64,000 nt of DNA from Bathymodiolus brooksi (taxonomy: Eukaryota; Mollusca; Bivalvia; Mytilida; Modiolidae), in NCBI GenBank assembly GCA_963680875.1, contig OY804575.1:108651005-108715004 (forward strand), given 5' to 3'. The notes beneath the pieces were generated by a model that did not search any database, was not told the origin of the DNA, and worked only from the letters and a program-made list of their open reading frames with translations. Within the stretch, counting starts at the first letter, position 1. Each line of letters opens with the position of its first letter. Shown one piece after another: positions 26,590-35,937 of this stretch. The translations under genes were made by a program, and so were the position numbers.

Positions 26590-26675
26590 TAATCCTAGGT
26601 TTTCTATCGGTTGTCCGCGGCTTAGACAAGACAACACTATATATACAGCTTCATCATATTAAGTGTTGTAAATAC

Positions 26676-27209
26676 TTATGTCATTTCTCTCAGTCTCAAA
26701 ATGTTAAAGCAACTCAGCAAGATATGCACCGGTAGTTTCGCTTGCCCCCACAAAACCAAGAAATTCCTCACGAAGAGTGACTTTAATTTACCACCAGTAC
26801 ATTCTACAAACCTTTCACACACGGAGACTTGTTCATGTGTTGAAACATCAGTTGTTTCATCACCAATTAAAACAAAGTCTTCAGAATCATTACACGTTCT
26901 ACCAATTGTTTCACGTACCATTTCGCGGCTAATTCCAATTATATCCTTCTGTATATCTGGAGATATGTATTTTATCCTTGAATTAGGTACTGAGTTATCC
27001 AGGTGAGACTGTAGTATTTCGTCGTGTTTGAACACATGACGCAAAATTGCCATGAAATTACTATTGCTATCCGTATGCCCCCCAATTGCAATATTTTGAC
27101 GAACACAAAGAATCAATACATCGATTATCTCCCATTTCTGGTAATAACCTCTTTGTGCTGAGATGATAGAATTGAAGTAACCTCTCTGATGTTTTGGACT
27201 TAACATCAA
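26676..27209 (-). pseudogene. hAT transposase fragment (DUF4371-like)
   Basis: A 177-codon frame with VRQNIAIGGHTDSNSNFMAI, then IQKDIIGISREMVRETI, then DFVLIGDETTDVSTHEQVSV and CERFVE. This order matches the DUF4371 part of ZMYM/hAT-type transposases (RQNI.LRGH.D...N......DE.TD.S..EQ.S...R.V). Both the N-terminal BED-finger region and the C-terminal dimerisation domain are missing. A second frame at 26032-26304 on the same strand may be a downstream piece of the same gene. Confidence 0.82.
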
Positions 27210-27664
27210 GAAAATGAGTGGATGACTGTGTTGACTAGCTATATGAGAACCCAGTACTTCGTGTTGTTTTATTTAGTTATGAATGTTTGACCAGTTGTTT
27301 ACCTGGGTAGATACAAAAGTTCTGTCTGTACTAGCCTTACTGGCAAATATAACACAAGAAGAGCAATAAACAGCATCCTTTGAAATTGAACACAGAAGCC
27401 AAGGAGTATTTCTAAGACACTGAATAGAACATTTCCTTTTGACTGCACATATTTACAGTATTTGATTAAAACTCGTACAATTAGTTAATATATTGGTTTA
27501 TTTGTATTTCTCCCATCATTACGGCGTTTTAACCCCGCTGAACCAGGGGTGGAAAAATCTGTAATCCTCTAGAGGATTAAAATGTCTCGTGCCTTTCCCC
27601 GCATGTTGCCAAATCGGTAATTGGCTAGATTTTGAAATAAAGTTCGTGTTAAATAATGGGAGAA

Positions 27665-27828
27665 ACAAATTCTCCTTCAGTTGCCCATGTGGGTTGCGAT
27701 ATTTCTCCACTCTCGAAAGTTAAATTTAAACTTTTTAACCACTCGCCTGACGGCTTGTGGTTAAAATTTTAAATTTAACTCTCTTGTGTGGAGAAATATC
27801 GTAACCCACAGGCAACTGAAGGAAAATC
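27665..27828. mobile_element. Foldback element
   Basis: The arms TCTCCTTCAGTTGCCCATGT...ATTTCTCCACTCTCGAAAGT and their inverted partner (ATGGAGAAAT-like, CCCACAGGCAACTGAAGG) enclose a 30-bp loop around CGCCTGACGGC. It lies inside the hAT-like element, near its right end. Confidence 0.75.
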
Positions 27829-27918
27829 TATATATCTTACTTCAAAATGTAACATTGTTTTTGCTGATTTGTTTGTGCACGCAAATGTGTCGTTGCGTCA
27901 ATGGTAGCTACGCCACTG

Positions 27919-28427
27919 ATCCCTGAGCGCAAACATTGTGGAACGTGATTTGTTTTCGATTACACGTCGCCATGAGCGGGATTAAAACTCACAACTTTAA
28001 AACCAATAATACACATCATCAGAAAAGTTATAATATCTAATCGGGAAATAGCAGAAACAAAGACAAAATCGATACCCATAACATGACCGTTTACTCTGCT
28101 GGCCTGGTACAGGCATTTCGAGAAAAAAGTGGCGGGGTCAAACTAGTTTTATGGGCCCAAAACTTACCTCTTTGTAAAAGTGTTCAATAGTGTTACTCTA
28201 AGAAATAAGTAATACATTACATGCATTAAAATGTGATTAAGAAAGTAGTCTGCTAATAACATAAAAACACATGGAATGACAGAGATTTCTTGTGAGGTCG
28301 AATTTATTTATATGTGCTGCTTTCACCTATAAATGGTCATGGGTGTTTTCGTCTTTATAGGTGGAACTCTTTATTTCTAGGGGGTGTTTTCATCTTTATA
28401 AGTGCTTATTTTCTTTATATGCCCGGG
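27919..28427. other. Intergenic sequence without recognised content
   Basis: AT-rich with no supported gene. Only short imperfect repeats of a GTGTTTTC.TCTTTATA phrase are seen near 28340-28410. Confidence 0.5.
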
Positions 28428-28512
28428 GCCGTCGTGGCCGTGATCGTATGGTAGTTGGATTTACAACTACCTATGCAATCAGTGCCTATCACCACTGATG
28501 TTGTGAGTTCGC
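28428..28512 (+). repeat. SINE-B head, 3'-truncated
   Basis: Only the first part of SINE-B is present: GGGGCCGTCGTGGCCGTGAT to ACTGATGTTGTGAGTTCG, ending at the B-box-like region. Confidence 0.85.
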
Positions 28513-28694
28513 CCGTGATTCTTTCCTCATTTATCAAGGGATTTTTATAAATAATAACACCACGCGTGCCACTAGTAGAGCAAGAACAGCTTATCCTCCC
28601 GGAACACCTGATATCGTGTTATATCATGGCGAGTTGACGGGAAAAGTACAGAAACTAATCCTATGTCGATTAACTCATCCTGACGTTCACACAA

Positions 28695-29021
28695 GACCGG
28701 TGGCGTAATGGTATAATTTAAGCGTATTCGCCCTGAGTGCAGTAGACAGCGGGTTCGAGCACAATTTGCTGCTTTTCCGCTAAGAACGCAGTATTATAAA
28801 GAACAAAGACTGGTTGGCTCGGAATCAGAATAATGGAGCGATATGTCTATACCTGCGGACTATTGTTTCAGTGAGCTAGCACTATACATTTCCAGCTCAG
28901 CATGTTGGTCTAGTACAAAGCGGACATCGTCATTATCATCTCATCAAAATGTAACTTGTTCCCGCCATGATATAGCTGAAAATTGCTCATTTGGCATTAA
29001 ACAACAATCACTCACTCACTC
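28695..29021 (+). repeat. SINE-A, near full-length copy
   Basis: The tRNA-like head GGTGGCGTAATGG with GGGTTCGAGCAC has small changes. It is followed by the SINE-A body and the ACAATCACTCACTCAC end. A piece of a different tail (CTGAATATAGCTGAAACACT...ATCAATCAATCAATC) follows to 29083. Confidence 0.85.
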
Positions 29022-29433
29022 GTCCTGAATATAGCTGAAACACTGCTCGCTGGACGTTAAATAATTATCAATCAATCAATCAATATAAATGTTCGTCAGT
29101 CTTGGCACTAAAACAGGATTCATATATAATACTAATAGTAAAAACCTAGCCTGTTTTAGTTCCACCCTTTATGTAAAAATTATAAATTTTCTATAGGGGT
29201 GGGAACCAAAACAGGATCAATATATTCTTTCTTATAAAAAAAAATCTCAGGGAAAGGCATAGTTTTCTTTTGGAATTACAGAAAGGTAAATTCCACCTTT
29301 AAACAAGATTATGCCATTATAAATAAGGGGTCACGTATGGCCTTATAACAAGTGTTTACAAATTAACAATTTATGTTATCAATGGAATACATTATTATAT
29401 ACAAAATAAATATTTATTGTGTTTGATTCATGG
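29022..29433. other. Intergenic stretch
   Basis: No gene supported. It holds a short inverted pair, CCTGTTTTAGTTCCACCC / GGGTGGGAACCAAAACAGG (29149-29214), that could form a hairpin. Confidence 0.5.
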
Positions 29434-30003
29434 ACAGAATCTATAAAGTCTCGCCCAAAATATGTCTTGATGCATCATAACATTTATTCAATTTATTGTG
29501 CATTATACACAAAATCATATCTTTGATCCATTGACAGAATCTATCTAGTCTCGCCGAAAATATCTTCTGACATATTATAACATTTATTCATTTTATTGTA
29601 CATTATACACAAAATCATGTGATTCAATGACAGAATCTATAGTCTCGCCGAAGATATCTCCTGATATATTATAACATTTATTGTACACTATACGCCAAAT
29701 CATGTCTTTGATTCATTGTCAGAATCTATCTAGTCTCGCATAAAATATCTCTTGATATGTCATAACATTCATTCAATTTATTGTACATTATACACAAAAT
29801 AATGTCTTTGATTCATTGACAGAATCTATAGAGTCTCGCCGAAAATATGTCTTGATGCATCATAACTTTTATTCATTTTATTGTGCATTATACACAAAAT
29901 CAAGGATTTGTATACTATCTAAATCCTTGACAAAACCATGGCTTTGATTCATTGGCAGAATCTATAGAGTCTCGCCGAAGATATCTCCTGATAATATTAT
30001 AAC
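29434..30003. repeat. 97-bp tandem array, left part
   Basis: About six diverged units carry GACAGAATCTATNNAGTCTC, GCCGAAAATATCTC, ATAACATTTATTCA and CATTATACACAAAATCATG. The spacing is about 91-99 bp. The array resumes at 32330-32448 on the far side of a retrotransposon, so the two parts were probably continuous. Confidence 0.88.
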
Positions 30004-30009
30004 ATTTAT

Positions 30010-32320
30010 TCTTTATTTGCATAATAATACACCCATGTGGGTCAAGCAAATACAAATACAAACAAACAAAACATAGAAAACATAGAAAATTACAATTTGA
30101 TCATAATATAGGATACACAAAATAAATTCTATTAATTAATATTATATTTTTCACATGTCACACCTTTGACCGACAAGGACCTCATTTTTGCAATTCTGTA
30201 GATTGCTTTATAAAGTCTCCTACTTCTGCCAAAAGTTCAGAATTTGAATCTAACAAATTTTCATTTTATCTAATGGTATTTCTTCAATAAAGTCTGGTTT
30301 GTTTAATATTATTTTGTTAAATAAATTGTTTCTAAGAGAGTGGTTGGCTGTGCATTTTAAGAAAAAGTGGTATTCATCCCCTATTTCATTAAAATTACAA
30401 TTTTTACATTTTCTTTCTTCCCTTGTTATATTTTCATACCTCCCCGATTCAATCTCTAATCTGTGATCACTCACTCTAAATTTTGTAAATAATTGTCTCA
30501 TTTTGAAGTTAGAGAAGAATAATAAATAGTTTTCAAGTTTTAACTTTGATTTTATTTTACTGTAAATATACAGTTTGGAAGTTTCATTGAAAGATGAAAG
30601 TTTTTCTAATGTTTTTTTTACTATATGAGTCATTTATTACTTTCTTAATTTTTTTCTTCAGTAAATATTTTATAGATACCAAAGGTCTGGTGAAATTTTC
30701 AAAATCTGTGATTTCAAGATCTAATTCCTTACAAATATTTCCTATGAAACTATACCAAGTATAGATTCCATCAGAATCAACAGATTTACAGAGGGAAAAT
30801 GCCTCTTTAAGTAGAGGGTTTATTGGATCTGTTTGTAATCTACAAAAATATAGTATAGATTGTGTTTTGATATAGTCTGTTATAGGAAATCTTCCTAGTT
30901 CAGACTTGGCCGAAATATTACATGCAATCTTCTTTAAACCTAAAATATATTTACAAAATTTATTGTGTATCTTTTCATAACCAAATTTATCTTCAAGTGA
31001 CAATGTATCACAGACATAACCACTCTGTTCTGATCTGGATATTGCTCTACTGATAGAAAAATAGTCATCCATAAACCAAATTTCACTATTGTAGGTTAGA
31101 ATTGGTCTTATAAGTATATCAAATAATTTACAGGACAGATTTACTGGAATTGAGTTAAAATTCATATATCTATTTTTTAGTGAGAATAGAACTTTTAGTC
31201 CTTTCTTGCTCAGCTCTTGTGTAGCCTTTTTGAAACTTCCCTTGAAATCAATGACATTGCCAAGGAAATTGTATTCTTTGGTCTCAGTCAAAAGAACATT
31301 TTTGTAATAAAAGTTAGGGGAGGGTGATTGTGTGTTCTGAAAAATCATCACCTTTGTCTTTTTCGTATTAACGGTCAGTTGCCAGTCATAACAATATTTT
31401 TCTAGCTTATTTAAGGAGTTTTGAAGTCCTTCTGAAGTATTTGAAAGAATGACAAGATCATCGGCAAAGCTAAGGCTAGCCACTTTTGATTTTTCTAAAA
31501 CAAGGGGGGTACATGTACTGTCAAAAATATCATGCAAATCATTTGTAAAATAATTGAACAGGGTAGCTGATACTGCCCCCTTGTTTAACCCCTCTCTCTA
31601 AATTAAGAAAAGATGAAATTTTGTTTTGAATTTTTATAGCCGATTGACTACAATTATACATATTATTTATAATGTTTAAAAATTTTACACCAATCCCGTT
31701 GATCATTAACTTATATATAAGCCCATTATGCCATAGGGAGTCGAAAGCTTTGCGTAAGTCTACAAAGCAGGCATATATTTTTCCTTTATTTTTCTTCAAA
31801 TATTTTGAGATCAAAGATTTTAGAATAAAAAAAACTATCTGTGGTCCTATGGTTGGCTCTGAAACCAAATTGAGAATCAGAAAAGATTTTTTCATAATGT
31901 TGAATTAATCTGTCATTCAATACTGCACTGAACAATTTGGTCATACAGTTTTGCAAAGAAATATTTCTGTAATTATTTAAATCTGATTGATCTCCAGATT
32001 TAAGCACTGTATATGATTTTCTCCACTGTTTTGGATATTGTTCTAATATTAAATTGAAAAGCTTAGTTATAGCTTTACAAGTAATGCTACTACTAAATTT
32101 TATTATTTCATTGCCTATAAGATCAGGCCCTGCACTTTTGCCAATTTTGAGTTTATTAATACATATCTTTATTTATTTGACACAGAAGGGTTTGTCAGTT
32201 AATTCATTATAAACTAAAGTATTTTTTATAATTTTCAATATATTCTTTCACTCTTGAAGTGAAATCAACATTAATATTCTCAGGCTTCCCTTGAGACTGA
32301 AAATGTTGGGTAATGCAAAA
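30010..32320 (-). mobile_element. 5'-truncated non-LTR retrotransposon (LINE)
   Basis: The reverse-transcriptase remnant on - is followed by a 3' end with AATAAAG near 30010-30020. The element is inserted inside the 97-bp tandem array. No endonuclease domain is present, so the copy is 5'-truncated, which is usual for LINEs. The target duplication was not resolved because the flanks are repetitive. Confidence 0.85.
30250..32007 (-). pseudogene. Non-LTR reverse transcriptase, broken
   Basis: An RT remnant in three main frames. It shows NNYRNISLQNCMTKLFSAVL, FGFRANHRTTD, ACFVDLRKAFDSLWH (catalytic Asp), GVKQGGSIS, then SFADDLVILS at about 31457-31468 (the catalytic DD pair) and a long thumb/connection region. 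The end carries CKNCNFNEIGDEYHFFLKC, the C-terminal CCHC-like segment common in jockey/CR1-type LINEs. Frame breaks occur near 31540-31570 and 31790-31890, and again near 30590-30630. The clade is not certain from sequence alone. Confidence 0.88.
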
Positions 32321-32329
32321 TCATGTGCT

Positions 32330-32448
32330 TGAACCATTGACAGAATATCTAGTCTCGCCGAAAATATCTCTTGATATGCTATGACATTTATTGGGTCATT
32401 GACAGAATCTATACAGTCTCGCCGAAGATATCTCCCGATATATTATAA
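32330..32448. repeat. 97-bp tandem array, right part
   Basis: Somewhat more than one unit of the array at 29434-30003, with GACAGAATATCTAGTCTCGC and GACAGAATCTATACAGTCTC. Confidence 0.85.
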
Positions 32449-32864
32449 TAATAATTAGCTCATAATTTGGCGTGTAAAGCTCAAATTATTACATTATCTT
32501 TTGATTGAACGACGAGGGAGTATTTGTTGTCCTTCCATTTTGTCTAGACACTCAACTCTTCCTTCTTCTCATTTCTAAAGCTTCCTCTATAGCTCTATCA
32601 CTTCAGAACGACTGTTTCTTGAACACAGGCACTTGTTTCATTCAAAAAATATATGCCCCCTCCTCTTCCTTACTTCAAGATAAACATCTACCCTTTTCCC
32701 CCTCCCCACTTCGCATCAATATTTTTCGCTCATTTGTGATCCTTTCGCTGACCCAATTATATCGTTACACTTCCGAGATATTTCTCTAATTTTCAACTGC
32801 CACATTTAAATATACCTACCGGGCCCCCCTCAGACGAATTGGACAAGAATAGTCAGCGAACGTG
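32449..32864. other. Intergenic stretch
   Basis: No gene supported. The open frame at 32505-32789 is C/T-rich and has no recognisable domain. Confidence 0.5.
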
Positions 32865-33064
32865 AGGAATGCGTTAAAATTAAACCAATAGTTCTTTGAA
32901 GGGTTAAAATATCGTGATTGATCAGTCATGAGTTGAACAATTCGCTTCTTATGAGCTGACAAAAACATATTATCCGACAAAATTAAGACTCAAAGTCAAG
33001 TTTTTTTGGTCTGATAAAAATGGTGTGGTTGGTTCAAAATTGTCGTTCAAATAAATGTCTGTAA
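32865..33064 (+). repeat. Target repeat, left half (interrupted by the Polinton)
   Basis: This is a dispersed repeat whose uninterrupted copy is at 43750-44149. Shared phrases are AACCAATAGTTCTTTGAAGG, CAAAATTAAGACTCAAAGTC and TTCAAATAAATGTCTGTAAT. It continues at 41746-41889 on the other side of the Polinton insertion. Confidence 0.92.
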
Positions 33065-33070
33065 TTCCTC
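33065..33070. repeat. 6-bp target-site duplication, left
   Basis: TTCCTC directly abuts the AGTAGT left terminus and is repeated at 41740-41745. The undisturbed repeat copy has TTCCTC once (43996-44001). Six base pairs is the duplication length known for Polintons. Confidence 0.95.
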
Positions 33071-33717
33071 AGTAGTATATGGGGACAGCTCAGTTATCAT
33101 TTGAGGGGGATCGATGGGGACCGTGACGTCACCGGAAGTTGCATCACAGGAAATGGCATCACAGGAACCGGAAGTCGTGAACCGGAAACGGGAAATGAAA
33201 GGGAGATCATTTCCCGCGCTTTTTTTACCCGTATTTCCCGCGCTTTTTTTTAACCCGTATTTCCCGCGTTTTTCCCGGAACTCCTCTAGATTCTAGGTAC
33301 GAACAATGGAATTGTGAATCCAACCTGTATCGGGTCACTATAGACCTATTACCCCCCTATGTTAAACCATTTTCCCTCCTGATTTGTGCAATCAGCCGTG
33401 ATTAATTGACTCAGTGGTATGTGTATGCAATATATGACTGCATTTTCTATGTTCTTTTGTTTGTTTGTTGTTTTCGTAAATAAAATGTTATTCATCATAC
33501 GGGGCTTTACATTATAACAAAACGCAAAGTACATTTTCTAAGCTTTATTGATAAGACGATGCACAAAAGTCTCGACTATGTCTGTGGCTTCTCTCGGATG
33601 TCTCAATGTTGTCGTAGCATCACCCATGGATTTTCCGGCACATCTGTGTATCAGATAAAATATACAGTGGTGTCCGCATACAGTGGAGCCTTCTTCTTGA
33701 ACTCTAATGGTGTTGTA
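33071..33717. repeat. Polinton terminal inverted repeat, left
   Basis: This repeats in inverted form at 41055-41739. The innermost 180 bp or so (33538-33717) is an antisense copy of the 3' end of the protease gene and differs from it at about four positions. The middle part holds GC-rich TTTCCCGCGC tandem words and the outer part CRE/ETS-like sites. The 5' AGT matches the AG start typical of Polintons. Confidence 0.95.
33124..33267 (+). promoter_or_regulatory. Cluster of CRE-, ETS- and E2F-like sites in the left TIR
   Basis: TGACGTCA (33124-33131) overlaps by one base ACCGGAAGT (33131-33139). A second ACCGGAAGT is at 33167-33175. TTTCCCGC occurs three times (33210-33217, 33234-33241, 33260-33267). 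These equal the consensus sites of CREB/ATF, ETS/GABP and E2F. The mirrored sites are in the right TIR (TGACGTCA 41658-41665; GCGGGAAA 41505-41512 and 41563-41570). A role as promoter/enhancer for the outermost genes is inferred. Confidence 0.55.
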
Positions 33718-33730
33718 TGGCTTTCATAAG

Positions 33731-33790
33731 GTAAGTCAATATATTAATTGGATTTTCGAATACCTTTACACGTGTATTATACTTGTACAG
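33731..33790 (+). other. Possible 60-bp intron before the CARD gene
   Basis: CATAAG is followed by the consensus donor GTAAGT at 33731. TTATACTTGTACAG ends at 33790, directly before the ATG of the CARD frame. Removing it would leave an untranslated leader derived from the left TIR. There is no transcript evidence, and a plain start at 33791 works without splicing. Confidence 0.4.
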
Positions 33791-34750
33791 ATGCAATCCG
33801 AACACAAATTTGCCCTAACCAAAAATTACGTGTTGTTGATGAATGAAACCCCGGTTGATGACATATTGGACGAACTTCGTCAACAACAGATAGTAAACGA
33901 GGAGCAGCGAGAATTCATTGCTCGACAACCCACCCAAAAAGGAAGGACTAGGGCTCTCTTAGAATTATTGCCCAGAAGGGGACCGAAGGCGTTTCACGCT
34001 TTCTGTTATGCTCTGTTGGCCCGTCACAAGAACGAGTTGGTATCAGTGCTAACCGACCCAGAAAAAGAAGACATGGCAGTGTGCTTCCCAGAACATTCCA
34101 TTTTTCATCTGGGTGGAGAAGTGTATCTGAGGGCAGAAAAAGAAATCACTCTTAAGCAAGGAGCAATAGAAATGTGTTTCCCCTTGATTCGTTGGTAAAT
34201 GTTTGAAACGTATTTGGAAGACGTGGACGAAGCGGTCGAACAAATAAGAAACAACAGATATTCTAGCGTGATAGAACATTTGGGTGGAAACGTGTACCTG
34301 ACTGTGGATAATAACGATAAAACTGACTGTTGTGTAGATATAAGATATCGCTGGTGCTCTCCCATCGACCATAAGATGTACCCCACACCACAGGGACTGT
34401 CTCTAACATTCGAACATTTCGATAAACTGAAGGACGTAGCCAAGGTGTTACGGATCTCATTCCCGATCTGAATACGACCCTTCCTTGTTACATGTCCCAC
34501 CAAAACGTATAGGGAGATATATATTGTGGTGAATGTAATCCCAACGGACCCGATTTCGACTAGGCGTATCTCTGGCACATTCCGACAAAAGTGACATTAG
34601 TATTTAGGGAACATATCTTAAAGGACAAAACGCAATATAATGGAAAGGACGCTAGAAATGTCACAGATTGTATTAGATTAACTGTACAAACAAAGGATCG
34701 GCAGTTCAATACTACTTTGTGTAGAGTGTCTACCGAACCATTAAACATTT
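33791..34750 (+). pseudogene. CARD domain fused to PC4-like domains, interrupted
   Basis: The first ~95 codons form a caspase-recruitment domain: VDDILDELRQQQIVNEEQRE, then LLELLPRRGPKAFHAFCYAL, matching CARD helices 2-5 (e.g. the ILP.RGP.AF signature of RAIDD/CRADD). A GGEVYL-type segment and a second PC4-like unit follow (HLGGNVYL...PTPQGLSLTFEHFDKL). A C-terminal part of unknown fold (34480-34750) includes CGECNPNGPDF. Breaks are an in-frame TAA at 34196-34198, a frameshift near 34452, and two further stops (about 34510 and 34561). I chose ATG 33791 because the CARD starts there; the frame is open back to 33707 inside the TIR. In cells CARDs assemble death and innate-immune signalling complexes; an element-borne CARD could interfere with them (inference). 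Confidence 0.82.
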
Positions 34751-35495
34751 AAATCTGGGATATAAACTGTAAATTGTGTAAATAATAGACTGTTTAAGAT
34801 TTTAAAAATGTTTACCTGTAAAGTTCTAGTTGAATATAAAGGAAAAAATAGTTAAATTGAGGTCAATATTTTCTTTTAAATTGATTTTCCTTAAAAAAAA
34901 TTCATTGTACAATGTTGTATATATTTGTATTTATAAAATAATTGAAATTGTATAACGGTGTTGGGTCTTTCATATGGATGATCAAAGATTGCATTTGAAT
35001 TTTAACGCCACTTTCAGTTATATCGTGGTCAAATATTTTATTTGGTGTTGAACGCCACTTTCAGTTATATCGTCGTCAAAGATTGTATTTGGTGTTGAAC
35101 GCTACTTTCAGTTATATCGTGGTCAAATATTTTACTTGGAATTTAACGCTACTTTCAGCTATATCGTGGTGGAGGAAACTACCGACCTAACGCAAATTCA
35201 CTGACAAACTTATTTCAAAGATGAGGTGTCTAGACGGACATTATTTGATCTTATGCATATCTTATCTTGAAAACTGATCATGCCTATTATACAAAGAAGA
35301 GTTTGAAAATACCAAAGGGGTAATCAAAATCGAAGGACAACAACATACACATACAACAAAAGACAGCACATTAAAGTACAGAGTATGAGCCCCAAAGTAC
35401 AGAGTATGAGCCCCACAGGGACAAAGGACAGCACATTAAAGTACAGAGTATGAGCCCCACAGGGACAACACAACGACCACGTCAAGTTTAAAACA
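34751..35495. repeat. Repeat-filled gap inside the Polinton
   Basis: The first 230 bp are AT-rich. At 34985-35215 there are four partial reversed SINE-B 3' ends in tandem (AACGCCACTTTCAGTTATAT, spaced about 55 bp) plus a GGAGGAAACTACCGACCT piece. At 35290-35480 a retroelement-like tail has three direct copies of AAGTACAGAGTATGAGCCCC. These are host repeats that accumulated inside the element. No gene is seen. Confidence 0.75.
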
Positions 35496-35786
35496 ATGGC
35501 GTGGTCAAAAGCCTATGAAAACAGAAAAAGGGAAAATAGATATCATTCAGACATGGACAACGATAGAGTACAGACGTATAGAAGGATTGCGTCTACCATG
35601 TTCAATGACGGTTTTATCAACATGGGTCGAGTTCTAGTGTTATTTGCCTTCACGAGTCAAATGGGGCAACAGTATCCCACCGATGCATGGAAGTTTTGGG
35701 ACATTTACCATGCCGTTCTTAAAGGGACAGAATACGAATACTTCAATCGATCGCTCATCCACCAATCAGAAAGCTCCATTTCATAA
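35496..35786 (+). pseudogene. Bcl-2-like protein fragment with BH1 motif
   Basis: A 96-codon frame contains MFNDGFINMGRVLVLFAF, which follows the Bcl-2 family BH1 pattern (LF.DG.NWGR...FF.F) with Met in place of the usual Trp. The preceding RVQTYRRIAST segment is where the helix before BH1 lies. The frame ends without the BH2 motif (W....GGW), and no BH3 or C-terminal membrane anchor is visible, so the gene is truncated at both ends or partly lost. Its last codons overlap the first CCAAT box of the next promoter. Bcl-2 homologues encoded by DNA viruses usually block mitochondrial apoptosis; that role is inference here. Repeats lie directly upstream. Confidence 0.6.
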
Positions 35787-35937
35787 ACAACTGACCAATC
35801 GAAACACAATGACTGTCCAATCAGATACGACGTTACGAAAGAAATCGACCAATCAGATACGTGGTTATTATTATTCATCTTGGATATAAGATGATGTAAC
35901 TAGAACTCTGCGTCATTTACTGGCTGGAACCCGCAAC
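35762..35937 (+). promoter_or_regulatory. CCAAT x4 and TATA promoter
   Basis: CCAAT boxes are at 35762-35766, 35795-35799, 35817-35821 and 35849-35853, all in the same orientation and mostly in the context CCAATCAGA. TATAA is at 35885-35889, and the next gene's ATG follows at 35938. Spacing and order match an NF-Y-driven TATA promoter. It would serve the tandem-PC4 gene and perhaps the packed genes after it. Confidence 0.7.

Larger units (their letters stand above)
25836..27918 (-). mobile_element. hAT-like element with ATCCC duplications
   Basis: The termini CAGTGGCGTAGGAAG (left) and CTACGCCACTG (right) are inverted. The left end is preceded, and the right end followed, by ATCCC (25831-25835 and 27919-27923). 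The interior carries a hAT/DUF4371 transposase fragment on - and a 21-bp minisatellite. CAGTGGCGTA-type ends are typical of hAT elements, and the 5-bp duplication matches the one seen at 668-2200. The transposase is too short to be active. Confidence 0.78.

Noticed and set aside
26320..26637. Open frames of ADYTVLP / GLHCITG repeats; possible CRISPR-like array
   Set aside because: A 21-bp tandem repeat without spacers in a eukaryotic transposon. Frames are period artefacts and there is no CRISPR structure.
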